From Panacagrimonas sp052386745 (GTDB taxonomy: Bacteria > Pseudomonadota > Gammaproteobacteria > Nevskiales > Nevskiaceae): a stretch of 64,000 nucleotides of DNA. Shown here one piece after another: positions 26,578 through 35,613 of this stretch. Position 1 is the first letter of the stretch. Each line of letters begins with the position of its first letter. The notes beneath the pieces were generated by a model, which was given only the letters and a program-made list of their open reading frames with translations, was not told where the DNA came from and searched no databases. The translations under genes and the position numbers were made by a program. The stretch covers positions 162,143-226,142 of the forward strand of contig JBQTJW010000007.1 of assembly GCA_052386745.1 (NCBI GenBank), read 5' to 3'.

Positions 26578-27846
26578 TCAGGGCGCCGCCTTCGGTCCTT
26601 CGAGCAGGATGCGATTCATCTGCGCGACATCCAACTCTTTCTCCCAGCGTGCAACCACGACCGCGGCGACGCCGTTGCCGACGAAGTTGGTGAGTGCACG
26701 CGCTTCGCTCATGAAGCGGTCGATGCCCAAAATCAGTGCAAGACCCGCGACCGGCACCGACGGCACCACGGCCAGCGTGGCGGCCAGCGTGATGAAGCCC
26801 GATCCGGTCACCCCCGCGGCTCCCTTGGACGTGAGCATGGCCACGCCGAGCAGGCTGAGTTGCTGCGTGAGCGAGAGGTCCACGTTCAGCGCCTGGGCCA
26901 CGAACAGGGCCGCCATCGTGAGGTAGATGTTGGTTCCGTCGAGGTTGAACGAGTACCCGGCGGGGACCACCAGTCCCACCACCGATTTCGAGCATCCCAT
27001 CCGTTCCAGCTTCTGCATCAGCGGCACCAGCGCGGACTCGGACGACGAGGTGCCGAGCACAAGCAGAAGTTCGTCGCGGATATAGCCGATAAACCTCAGG
27101 ATGGAGAAGCCGGTCATTCGTGCCACCGTACCCAGGACGACGAGAACGAACAGCAGGCAGGTGAGGTAGAACGCCCCCATGAGCTTGGCCAGGGGACCGA
27201 GGCTGTCCACGCCGTACTTGCCGATCGTGAAGGCCATCGCGCCACCGGCGCCGAGCGGCGCGAGTTTCATCACCATGCCGATCATGCGGAAGAACACCTG
27301 GGCGACGGCGTCCAGCAGCTTCACCGTGGGCTCCGCCCTGTCGCCAAGGCTGACCAGCGCAAACCCGAACAGGAGCGCAACCAGGAGGACCTGAATCAGG
27401 TGCCCTTCGCCCGTGAAGGCGCCGATGAACGTGGCCGGGATGACGTCCAGCAGGAATCCCACGGTGGTCTGCGCCTCGGCCTGCGTGGCGAACCTGGCAA
27501 CGGCGCCCGCATCCAGGCTCCCGGGGTCGGCATTGAACCCCTCGCCAGGTCGGACCAGATTTACGACCGCCAGCCCGATGAGAAGGGCGACGCTCGATAT
27601 GATTTCAAAGTACAGGATCGCCTTGGCGCCGATCCGCCCCACCTTCTTCACGTCGGCCACGCCGGCCACGCCAAGGACGACGGTGAGAAAGATGATCGGT
27701 GCAATCAGCATCTTCACAAGGGCGATGAATCCATCGCCCAGGGGTTTGAGTGCAACCCCGGTCTCCGGCGAAAAGTGGCCGATGAGGCCGCCGGTCACGA
27801 TCGCCGCAAGTACCCACAAGTAGAATCTCGATCCCTTGCCGGCCAT
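26578..27846 (-). CDS. dctA: C4-dicarboxylate/sodium:dicarboxylate symporter DctA
   Basis: 422 residues with the DAACS membrane pattern. 'LGTSSSESALVPLM' (serine-rich re-entrant loop), 'GYSFNLDGTNIY' and 'MLTSKGAAGVTGSGFI' are the conserved substrate and cation sites. It imports succinate, fumarate and malate. It is a lone gene; no dctB-dctD pair is visible. Confidence 0.93.
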   Translation of the reverse strand: MAGKGSRFYLWVLAAIVTGGLIGHFSPETGVALKPLGDGFIALVKMLIAPIIFLTVVLGVAGVADVKKVGRIGAKAILYFEIISSVALLIGLAVVNLVRPGEGFNADPGSLDAGAVARFATQAEAQTTVGFLLDVIPATFIGAFTGEGHLIQVLLVALLFGFALVSLGDRAEPTVKLLDAVAQVFFRMIGMVMKLAPLGAGGAMAFTIGKYGVDSLGPLAKLMGAFYLTCLLFVLVVLGTVARMTGFSILRFIGYIRDELLLVLGTSSSESALVPLMQKLERMGCSKSVVGLVVPAGYSFNLDGTNIYLTMAALFVAQALNVDLSLTQQLSLLGVAMLTSKGAAGVTGSGFITLAATLAVVPSVPVAGLALILGIDRFMSEARALTNFVGNGVAAVVVARWEKELDVAQMNRILLEGPKAAP

Positions 27847-28026
27847 ATGCGTTCCGCTCGATGTAGAGGTGGTTTCAGTGAGCCCGGGGCTGCGACTCGA
27901 TCCAAGACCCTGATCGGGCTGCCGGCGTGTTCCGCGTGCACGCGGCCGGAGGCTTCATTGGTCCCGCATCCGAAGCATGCTGGATAATCAGTCCGCACGT
28001 ACCGCTCCCGGAGGCTCGCCCAAACC

Positions 28027-28527
28027 ATGCGCAGCTATCGATTTCTCGCCCTGCTTGGATTCCTCGTGTGCGTCGCCGGACTCGCGTTTGCCTTGTACCT
28101 TCAGCACTTCCGCGGATTCGAGCCCTGCCCGATGTGCATCTTCCAGCGCGTCGCCATGGGCGGTACAGCCATCGCCCTCCTGCTGGGCGCCCTTCACGCC
28201 CCGGTGGCCTGGGGTCGCTGGGTATATGCAGGGCTTGCTGCCGCATCCTCGCTGATTGGCGCCTTCATCGCCGGTCGGCATGTCTGGCTCCAGCATCTGC
28301 CGGCAGACCAGGTTCCGGCCTGTGGACCCACGCTGGACTACCTGCTCGGCATGCTGCCGGTGTCGGAAGTCGTCCAGATGGTGCTGAGAGGTGACGGGAA
28401 CTGCGCCAAGATCGACGCCGCGTGGCTTGGGCTCGCGCTCCCCACCTGGACCCTGGTGCTGTTCGTGGGACTGACGCTTTTTTCCTTGATCCTGCCTCTG
28501 CTGTCCGCCCGCCCGAAGCTGCGCTGA
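28027..28527 (+). CDS. dsbB: Disulfide bond formation protein B
   Basis: 166 residues, four membrane helices. The first periplasmic loop has the redox pair 'PCPMC', and the second loop holds Cys in 'VPACGPT' and 'GDGNCAKID', giving the four essential cysteines. It reoxidises DsbA using quinone. Upstream in-frame codons extend into the intergenic region; the start at 28027 gives the usual short cytoplasmic N-terminus. Confidence 0.94.
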   Translation: MRSYRFLALLGFLVCVAGLAFALYLQHFRGFEPCPMCIFQRVAMGGTAIALLLGALHAPVAWGRWVYAGLAAASSLIGAFIAGRHVWLQHLPADQVPACGPTLDYLLGMLPVSEVVQMVLRGDGNCAKIDAAWLGLALPTWTLVLFVGLTLFSLILPLLSARPKLR

Positions 28528-28589
28528 TGGTTCCTGCGGACCCGTCAGAATCTGCAACCTTCCTCCTCCTGCAACTCATTCAGATCGCC

Positions 28590-29072
28590 ATGTCCACCGC
28601 CACCACCGACCTTTCCGATGCACACCCAGAGGCCCAGATCTGCGAACCGGTGTTCGCCAGTTTTGGTGGCCGAAGGGCGTTTTTCGGCCCCATCAAGACC
28701 CTGAAGGTCTTCGAGGACAACGCCCTGGTGCGTTCAACCCTGGAGACTCCCGGCGAGGGCAGGGTCCTGGTCGTGGATGGTGGCGGCTCGCTTCGTTGTG
28801 CCCTGTTCGGCGGAAACCTAGGGCTGCTTGCCGTGAAGAACGGCTGGTCCGGCGTCGTGGTGAACGGTCTGATCCGCGATTCGGAGGAGATCAACGCCCA
28901 GAGCTTCGGTCTGAAGGCGCTGGGAACCCATCCGCGCAAGAGCGAAAAAGGGCTGCATTCTGCCCACGCGGATCGTGTTGTCCGGTTTGCCGGCGTGAAT
29001 TTTTACCCGGGACACTGGCTGTACGCCGATCCGGACGGAATTCTGGTCAGTGCTGTCGCAATCCACGATTGA
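28590..29072 (+). CDS. rraA: RraA family protein (ribonuclease E activity regulator)
   Basis: 160 residues. 'RVLVVDGGGSLRCALFGGNLG', outlined by 'VVDGGGSLR' and 'GWSGVVVNGLIRDSEEI', is characteristic of RraA; 'GTHPRKSEKG' follows. RraA trimers bind RNase E and modulate mRNA decay; the fold is shared with aldolases. Some relatives have 4-hydroxy-4-methyl-2-oxoglutarate aldolase activity. 62 bases after dsbB, probably co-transcribed. Confidence 0.9.
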   Translation: MSTATTDLSDAHPEAQICEPVFASFGGRRAFFGPIKTLKVFEDNALVRSTLETPGEGRVLVVDGGGSLRCALFGGNLGLLAVKNGWSGVVVNGLIRDSEEINAQSFGLKALGTHPRKSEKGLHSAHADRVVRFAGVNFYPGHWLYADPDGILVSAVAIHD

Positions 29073-29446
29073 GGTGCCGTTTGTCGGCTGGAGCGGCGCA
29101 CCATCCGAGTGCCTTCTTTGTGCATAGATCTTGCTGACGAGAGATACAACCCTGAATCGATGTAAAAAACTGCTCATGCAAGGGAGTTGTTGCGCCGTTC
29201 AATTGCAACAAATTGGCCGCAGAATGATGGACTGAATCCCGGAATCGCGATGGCTCGTACTGCGGAAAGTAGTAAAGTTCTGAGGCGTGGATCACAAATT
29301 CGTGCAGCGAGCAAATCTAACGAGCCAGCGGCTGCGAGTTGATGAGTTGAGGTAGAAGACCGTTCAAGGCCGAACCTGGGGGAATGGCCTTGAAGGGAGT
29401 TGTACAGCGGCGGTCATTTTGGGCAAGGGTGCCCATGGGAGGCTGT
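29073..29446 (+). promoter_or_regulatory. Leader and presumed promoter region of the exopolysaccharide locus
   Basis: About 370 bases without a convincing gene, AT-richer than its surroundings. It contains a 9-bp perfect inverted repeat, TTCAAGGCC at 29363-29371 and GGCCTTGAA at 29386-29394 around a 14-base loop, 53 bases before the first start codon. The hairpin lacks a T-tract, so it could be a leader structure or a binding site rather than a terminator. Confidence 0.45.
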
Positions 29447-30703
29447 ATGAGAAATCCGGCTCGGATGCACCTGCGTATTCTAGGAATACGCGGATTGCCG
29501 GCTAGTCACGGCGGTTTCGAAACATTTGCGGAAAAACTTGCGATCTTCCTGCGCGATCGCGGATGGGACGTGACGGTCTACTGCCAGGAGACCGGGTCGG
29601 GGCCGGTCGTGGAAGATCGGTGGGAGGGTATCCGCAGAGTTCGCATGCCTATTGCCGGAAAGGGCTCCGCGACCACGGTCCTGTTCGACTGGAAGAGCAC
29701 CCTCCACGCAGCACGCGAGCCCGGGCTGGCGCTCACGCTTGGCTACAACACGGCAATATTCTGCAGCGTGCTCCGTCTGTGCGGGGTAACCAATCTCATC
29801 AACATGGATGGCATTGAGTGACGCCGCCAGAAGTGGGGTCGTCTCGCCCGCTTGTGGTTCTGGCTCAACGAGCGGGCCGGCTGCTGGCTGGGCAACCACC
29901 TGATTGCGGATCACCCGGAAATCAAGCGGCACCTCGCGACGCGGGTATCGGCGTCCAAGATCGCGACCATCCCTTATGGCGCCGAGCGGATCGATGAGGC
30001 CGACCCCGCGCTGATCGAGCCCTACGGGCTGGTGCCCGGCTGCTACGCGATGGTGGTGGCCCGGCCGGAGCCCGAGAATTCCATCCTCGAGATGGTGCGG
30101 GCCTGGTCGCGCAAGTTCCGCGGCTGCAAGCTGATGGTGCTGGGACGGTACGACCCCGGCAACGCCTATGCCCAAAAGGTGACGGCCGCGGCTTCGGCGG
30201 AAGTGATTTTTCCAGGCGCGATCTACGACAAGAAAGTGCTGACCGCCCTGCGCTTTTTTGCCCGGGTGAATCTGCATGGACATCGGGTTGGCGGAACCAA
30301 TCCAACGCTCGTGGAAGCACTTGGTGCGGGAAACCCCATCATTGCGCACGACAATCCCTTCAATCGCTGGGTTGCCGGTGATCTTGCGGCACGGTTCTTC
30401 ACGGACGAGGCCGAGTTTGACTCCGTGCTCGATGAACTCCTTCCGGATCTGGCCGAACTTGGCCACATGCGAACGGCCGCATACGCGCGCCACGCCGCCT
30501 GTTTCACCTGGCAACGCGTGCTCAGGGACTACGAATTGCTATTGCTGGACTGGGCACGCGCGTCTGAGCACACGTTGACCGCGCCAGGCCATCAATCCCA
30601 CGAGGCGGCCGCTGTTATGGTTCCTCCTTCCAACTCCGTGGGCAAGGATCTGCCGGACCCTAATGAGAACGATGAAATCCGTGAAAATGCACGTGCTGGG
30701 TAA
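29447..30703 (+). pseudogene. DUF1972-type glycosyltransferase interrupted by an in-frame TGA
   Basis: The ATG at 29447 has GGGAGG four bases before it. 'LRILGIRGLPASHGGFETFAEKLA' (in outline) is the N-terminal GT-B signature of DUF1972 rhamnosyltransferase-like enzymes. The frame ends at TGA 29819-29821 directly after 'NMDGIE' and resumes in the same frame with 'RRQKWGRLARLWFWLNERAG' through to 30703, including 'GGTNPTLVEALGAGNP', the nucleotide-sugar-binding block. Relatives have Trp after the conserved 'DG(I/L)E', so TGG to TGA accounts for the break. Without it the protein would be 418 residues. Either a recent nonsense mutation, a sequence error, or rare read-through. First gene of the locus. 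Confidence 0.85.
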
Positions 30704-31670
30704 ACGGGTAAGCCCCCTGCTGGCGGATTTGCGCTGCCCTAAATGTCACGCCGTAAAGCTCGAAGAAAAGGGTGAAGGGCTGGTCTGCCGGAGTTGCCGG
30801 GCGGCTTACCCTGTGATGAATGGAGTGCCGCGCCTGCTTTCGGTGGACAGCCAGCTCGACGCTGCGCGTGAACTGCATAGCAAGACCGGCGATGCCATGC
30901 GCCAGGAATACACCGCCCCGACGCCGACCCGGCGCAGCCTGAAAAAGCGTCTGCTGGGCGTGCTGCGTCCGCCCGAAGTGATGCTCAACAGCAATCCCGA
31001 CCTGCAGGCGCCCCACACGAAGGCCCTGTTCGAGGGAGCGGGCCCCGGGATGAGGGTGCTCAACGTGGGTGGCGGACCGCGTCGGTACAGCGAGCACGAG
31101 GTGTCGGTCAATATCGATGCGTTTCCCAACGTCGATATGGTGGCCGATGCCCACAATCTTCCATTTGCGGACGCCAGTTTCGACGCGGTGTTCAGCGTGG
31201 CGGTGCTGGAGCACGTCTACAACCCGGAAACGGTGGCGGCTGAAATGATGCGCGTGCTCCGGCCGGGCGGCGTCCTGTATTCCGAGGTGCCGTTCTTCTT
31301 CTTCTTTCACGGCTATCCCAACGATTTCCGCCGCTATACCCGCGAGGGCATGCGCCGACTGTTTGGCGGGCTGAACGAACTCGAGATCGGGATCATCATC
31401 GGGCCGATGTCAGCCATGCTTCAGGCCGGTAATATCGCCTTGAACATGCTGGTTCCGTCCCGCCTTGCCCCCTTGCGCAGCGGATTGAGCGGCGCGTATC
31501 GCTGGCTTACGTTCCCGCTCAAGTACCTGGATATTCCCCTGGTACGCCATCACCCGGATGCCCACCTGCTCGCGGCCGGCTTCTACGCCATTGGCCGCAA
31601 GCCGGCTGCCGCTGCGGAAGAGTCCGTGCCGCCTGGGCTGGTACCGGCGCTTCACCGGGACGCCGCGTGA
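30663..31670 (+). CDS. SAM-dependent methyltransferase with N-terminal zinc ribbon
   Basis: 335 residues, overlapping the end of the preceding glycosyltransferase by 41 bases. A Trm112-like zinc ribbon with 'CPKC' and 'CRSC' and 'YPVMNGVPRLL' leads into a class I methyltransferase domain: 'RVLNVGGGP' (motif I), 'DAHNLPFADASFDAVFSVAVLEHV' in outline and 'VLRPGGVLYSEVPF'. Such fused proteins occur in polysaccharide loci and probably methylate a sugar. Several ATG codons lie at 30663-30690, so the start may be a few residues later. Confidence 0.8.
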   Translation: MRTMKSVKMHVLGKRVSPLLADLRCPKCHAVKLEEKGEGLVCRSCRAAYPVMNGVPRLLSVDSQLDAARELHSKTGDAMRQEYTAPTPTRRSLKKRLLGVLRPPEVMLNSNPDLQAPHTKALFEGAGPGMRVLNVGGGPRRYSEHEVSVNIDAFPNVDMVADAHNLPFADASFDAVFSVAVLEHVYNPETVAAEMMRVLRPGGVLYSEVPFFFFFHGYPNDFRRYTREGMRRLFGGLNELEIGIIIGPMSAMLQAGNIALNMLVPSRLAPLRSGLSGAYRWLTFPLKYLDIPLVRHHPDAHLLAAGFYAIGRKPAAAAEESVPPGLVPALHRDAA

Positions 31671-31787
31671 CGCCTGGATCGATGATCGTGCGGCAAAGTG
31701 GATTCGCCAGGGTTTCCTGCCCTGGCCAGAGGCCTTGTCAGAATCGATGAGCGGGCAGCGCCGCAGGGCGATGGCCTTTTCAGCAGC

Positions 31788-32930
31788 ATGAACCTTCCAC
31801 CCATGATGACCACGTCGAGTGTGGCGGGCAGGGCTTCGTCGATGCCCGATCTGCCGGATGCAGCACAGGTTCGCAGGATCGTTGCGCTCATGATCGGGGA
31901 GATCGGCGACCTGATCGTGACCTATCCCGCGCTGGCTGCACTCCGGGCGCGCTACCCGCATTCGAGGGTGACGCTGATTGCGCGTCCCGTGGTGCGGGAA
32001 CTGGCGGAGGCGCAGGCCTCGGTTGACGAGGTGCTGCCGTTTCCGGGGCGTTCGCGCATCGAGAAGGCCCGGTTTATGGCCCGGTTGCTGGTGAGTCGCT
32101 GGGACCTGTGGGTGGACCTGCACACGCCAACATGGAACACCGTCTGCACCAACGAGGAGGTATTCCGGCGCAACGCCTTGCTGATGCGCGTCGCGCGGTG
32201 CCGCTACCGCGTGGGTTTTGCCGTGCCTGAACTGGCCCAGCATCTCAGCCACGCCGTTCCTGTACCTGACAGGCCGACCTTGCAGACCGAAAACATCATC
32301 GACACCACGCTGCGTGTGGCGGGCGCACCCGGCGAGCGCCAGTGGCGCAAGGCCCAAGCCGTGCCCGCGGCGGTGTCCAGGACAATGCGCACGAAGCTGC
32401 GCCTGGATCAGGATCGGCGGCCCATGCTGGCGCTGTTCTTCGGAGCCAAGCAGCCGGCCAAGTTCTGGCCGGAACATCACGTGATCCGCTTCCTGAAAAT
32501 CGCCCTCGAACGGTTTCCGGAGCACCGCATCCTGATGATCGGTGGCCCGCACGAGGCGGAGCCGACACGGCGGGTGATGGATGCGCTGGCACCGGAGGGG
32601 CGGGTGCGGGTGGAGAATCTGGTGCTGCAATGCAGCCTGATCGAAACGGCCGCCGTGCTGGCGTTATGCGAGGCCGTGGTCAGTACGGACAGCGGTCCCA
32701 TGCACCTGGCAGATGCCGTCGGCACCCCCTTGGTGAGCCTGTTCAGTGCCTTCAATTACCTGGTCTGGGTGCCGGTCAACGCGCCCAACGTCGTGCTGCA
32801 TCACATGACCCCCTGTGGCCCCTGCTTCAAGTCGGTGTGTGATCGAAACAATGAATGCATGGAGGGCATCCTGCCCGAGGCGGCGGTGCAGGCGCTGGCC
32901 AGGCTCATGCCGGAACCGGCCGTCGCATGA
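31788..32930 (+). CDS. Glycosyltransferase family 9 (heptosyltransferase-like)
   Basis: 380 residues. 'IVALMIGEIGDLIVTYPAL' resembles the heptosyltransferase nucleotide-domain start, 'FFGAKQPAKFWPEHH' the second domain, and 'VSTDSGPMHLADAVGTPLVSLF' (in outline) is the GT9 donor-site signature. Most GT9 enzymes add heptose to LPS core; here, inside an exopolysaccharide locus, the sugar is uncertain. 'CGPCFKSVCDRNNEC' near the end is Cys-rich, as in some GT9 proteins. Start chosen at ATG 31788; ATGs at 31803/31806 and a distant GTG at 31698 are alternatives. Confidence 0.83.
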   Translation: MNLPPMMTTSSVAGRASSMPDLPDAAQVRRIVALMIGEIGDLIVTYPALAALRARYPHSRVTLIARPVVRELAEAQASVDEVLPFPGRSRIEKARFMARLLVSRWDLWVDLHTPTWNTVCTNEEVFRRNALLMRVARCRYRVGFAVPELAQHLSHAVPVPDRPTLQTENIIDTTLRVAGAPGERQWRKAQAVPAAVSRTMRTKLRLDQDRRPMLALFFGAKQPAKFWPEHHVIRFLKIALERFPEHRILMIGGPHEAEPTRRVMDALAPEGRVRVENLVLQCSLIETAAVLALCEAVVSTDSGPMHLADAVGTPLVSLFSAFNYLVWVPVNAPNVVLHHMTPCGPCFKSVCDRNNECMEGILPEAAVQALARLMPEPAVA

Positions 32931-34030
32931 ATGAAAAGCGGCTGCGCCTGCTGTGCGTGTCGACCTACCCGGTGGAAGGGCCCTCGGTGCGGCACCGCAT
33001 CTGGGGTTATCGGGAGTTCTGGTCGCGTCATGGCGTCGACCTGAGTTTCTGGTCCTTCATGGATTCGCAGCTGTACCGTGTGCGTCGTCGGTTTGGGCCC
33101 CTGTGGAGCGCCATCAAGCTGCTGCTGTTCGGTGTCGCCATGGTGCGGCTGACGCTGCGCATTCCCTTTGCCCGGCGCTTCGATGCCGTCATCATCCATC
33201 GCGAGCTGTTCCCGCTCGGCCCCCCGTGGTTCGAGCTGTGGCTGGCGCGGGTCCAGCCGAATCTCTATTTCGACCTGGACGATGCCATCTGGGCGCCGCC
33301 GAGCAACAGCGTCAACCAGCGCGCACTGTTGTGGGATCCCACGAGAGTCGCCAGGATCATGAAGGCCAGCCGGTGCGTGGTGGTGGGCAACCGGTTTCTG
33401 GACGCCTATGCGCAGAAGCACAGCGGGCGCACGCACATCATTCCGACGAGTTGCCCCGCCAATGCCGCGGTACGGCGTCGCGCAGAGGACACTCCGGTCG
33501 TCGTCTGGATTGGCAATCTCGGCAACGCGTTCTACCTCCAGGACCTGGTTCCCGTGCTTGAGCGGTTGGCGTCGCGCCGTCGTTTCACCTTGCGGCTCAT
33601 CGGTGGCGCTGATGTGCACGAGGTGAGGGGAAAACACTTTGATGTCGAGCACCTTGCGTGGCGGGAAGACATGGAAAACCAGTGGCTGCGTGATTCCGAC
33701 ATCGGCATCATGCCGCTGCCCGATCTGCCCTACGAACAGGGCAAGTGTTCGTTCAAACTCATCCAGTACTTTGCCGCTGAACTGCCCGTGGTGGCTTCGC
33801 CAATCGGCATGAACCGCGATGTCGTTTCGGAGGGCGTGAACGGATTTCTTGCCGCGTCCGACCAAGAATGGGAGCACGCGCTCGATACGCTGCTGGCAGA
33901 CTCGCAGCGACGGCGCATCATGGGCCAGGCCGGATACCGCACCTATCAGGCGCGTTTCACGCGGGAGCGCTGTGCCGAATCCTGGGTTTCGCTGCTGCGG
34001 CCGCGCCCCCTTGCTGGAGAATTGACCTGA
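32927..34030 (+). CDS. GT-B glycosyltransferase (group 1-like)
   Basis: 367 residues, ATG overlapping the GT9 stop (ATGA). 'LLCVSTYPVEGPSVRHRI' begins the acceptor domain; 'YFDLDDAIWAPPSNS' and 'CVVVGNRFLDAYA' follow as in capsule glycosyltransferases; 'FKLIQYFAAELPVVASPIGMN' in outline is the donor-binding E/GK region of GT4-like enzymes. Presumed to add one residue of the repeat unit on the lipid carrier. The stop overlaps the CTG start of the next gene. Confidence 0.83.
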   Translation: MNEKRLRLLCVSTYPVEGPSVRHRIWGYREFWSRHGVDLSFWSFMDSQLYRVRRRFGPLWSAIKLLLFGVAMVRLTLRIPFARRFDAVIIHRELFPLGPPWFELWLARVQPNLYFDLDDAIWAPPSNSVNQRALLWDPTRVARIMKASRCVVVGNRFLDAYAQKHSGRTHIIPTSCPANAAVRRRAEDTPVVVWIGNLGNAFYLQDLVPVLERLASRRRFTLRLIGGADVHEVRGKHFDVEHLAWREDMENQWLRDSDIGIMPLPDLPYEQGKCSFKLIQYFAAELPVVASPIGMNRDVVSEGVNGFLAASDQEWEHALDTLLADSQRRRIMGQAGYRTYQARFTRERCAESWVSLLRPRPLAGELT

Positions 34031-35601
34031 AAACCCGGTTTGCATTGCTCCTCGCGTTCTCCGCCCTGGTGGGTTGCGCCGAGCCCCAGGCCAATGAACC
34101 GCTCAAGGACCTGCTCAAGGGAATCTTCCAGAAACCCGCTGCAGGTGCGATCAAGGCCAGCGTGACCGTCCTTCCGCAGGAGCCGGCAGGGGTGGTGCCC
34201 GCGGGAATCTTCGGGACCAACCTGCAGTGGGAGAACGACGGCGACGGGTTGCTGCGCGGGCTGAGTGGCAACCAGTTCCCTGCTGCGGTGGTCGCCGATG
34301 TCCGTACCCTGGCGCCGACGAGCGTGCGTTTCCCGGGCGGCCTGCTGGCCAATACGTACCGGTGGAAAACGGGCATCGGCGAGCGCAGTGGACGTGCCAA
34401 GGGGCTGGGATTCAGCGGTCAGCCGATGGCGTCGACATTCGGAACGGACGAGTACATGGCGCTCCTGGCCGCAACCGGCGCTGCGCCCCTGATCACGGTG
34501 AACGTGAGCGCAGGCGCCGAAGAGGCGGCGGACTGGGTGGAATACTGGAACGGCGCCCCCGGCACGCGGTGGGGCCGTCTACGTCAGACCAACACCGGCA
34601 TCAAGCCACCGCGCGCGATGCATTGGGAAATCGGCAACGAACTGTATACCCCGGGGCACCCCGGATTCCTCACGGCCGAAGCGTACGCGGCAAAGGTGAA
34701 CGAATTCGCCGTCGCCATGAAGAAGCGCGACCCGACGATCAAGATCGGGGCGACGATGGAAGGCTCCTTTCAGGAAGCAGCGTGGATGGCGTCGGTCATT
34801 CCCGACCTCACCACCTGGAATCAACGGGTCCTCAAGGCGCTGGGGCCCGAGGTCGATTTCCTGACGGTGCATTTCTACGTGCCTTTCGGCAAGTTCGGAA
34901 GCGAAGACGATCTCAACCGCCTGGTGTGGGCCGGGCCGGCTACATTCGAACGCACCGTGTCGCGCATTCTGGCGCAGGCCCGCGAGCACGGGCATCCGGA
35001 ACTGGAAATCGCGGTGACCGAGTTTGGTACGTTCTTCGGTGAGACGGTCACCCTCAGTGAACGCATCTCGGGCACCGAGAATGCGATCTTCAACACGCTG
35101 CTGACGATGGCGTTCATTCGCCAACCCGGCGTGACCATCGCCAATCACTGGTCGCTGCTCAACAATGGCATGTTCGGCATGCTGACCTGGGACAATGGCA
35201 AGCTTGGTCGTCGTCCCTGGACTGACGTGTACGCCCGCCTGCGCGAGTTTGCCGGCGCCCAGCGGGTCGCGGTCAGGGTGGAGTCGGATGGTTTCCCGAT
35301 CCCGGCCAATGGCAATGTGCCTGAATTTGCCAAGCTGCCTGCGATCGATGCTATCGCAGTGAAGGTGAGCGGCCAGATGCGCCTGGTCCTGGTCAACCGC
35401 TCGCCAGACCGGGAAGCCGAGGTGTTGGTGAATGGGGAGGGGGGACAACTCCCTGCAAAGTTCAGCCTTACGACCCTGCGAGCAGAACGCAACCAGCTGC
35501 GATGGGCGGCGCCCGTGGTGGCGACGTTGACACGAGCCGAAGGCTCGGACGCCTACGCCTTGCGCTTGCCCGCGCAGTCGGTGTCATTCCTGGCGCCCTG
35601 A
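34027..35601 (+). CDS. Clan GH-A glycoside hydrolase lipoprotein
   Basis: 524 residues if translated from CTG 34027, which sits in a CTGA overlap with the preceding stop and has GGAG seven bases ahead; no ATG, GTG or TTG gives a sensible start. The result begins with Lys-Thr-Arg, a hydrophobic stretch and lipobox 'ALVGC', so it is a lipoprotein. 'MHWEIGNELYTPGHPG' supplies the acid/base Asn-Glu of clan GH-A and 'LEIAVTEFGTFFG' the likely nucleophile, as in GH39/GH51 relatives. A C-terminal beta domain (about 420-520) follows. Probable trimming or editing enzyme for the exopolysaccharide. Confidence 0.8.
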   Translation: MKTRFALLLAFSALVGCAEPQANEPLKDLLKGIFQKPAAGAIKASVTVLPQEPAGVVPAGIFGTNLQWENDGDGLLRGLSGNQFPAAVVADVRTLAPTSVRFPGGLLANTYRWKTGIGERSGRAKGLGFSGQPMASTFGTDEYMALLAATGAAPLITVNVSAGAEEAADWVEYWNGAPGTRWGRLRQTNTGIKPPRAMHWEIGNELYTPGHPGFLTAEAYAAKVNEFAVAMKKRDPTIKIGATMEGSFQEAAWMASVIPDLTTWNQRVLKALGPEVDFLTVHFYVPFGKFGSEDDLNRLVWAGPATFERTVSRILAQAREHGHPELEIAVTEFGTFFGETVTLSERISGTENAIFNTLLTMAFIRQPGVTIANHWSLLNNGMFGMLTWDNGKLGRRPWTDVYARLREFAGAQRVAVRVESDGFPIPANGNVPEFAKLPAIDAIAVKVSGQMRLVLVNRSPDREAEVLVNGEGGQLPAKFSLTTLRAERNQLRWAAPVVATLTRAEGSDAYALRLPAQSVSFLAP

Positions 35602-35613
35602 TCACGTTCTGAC

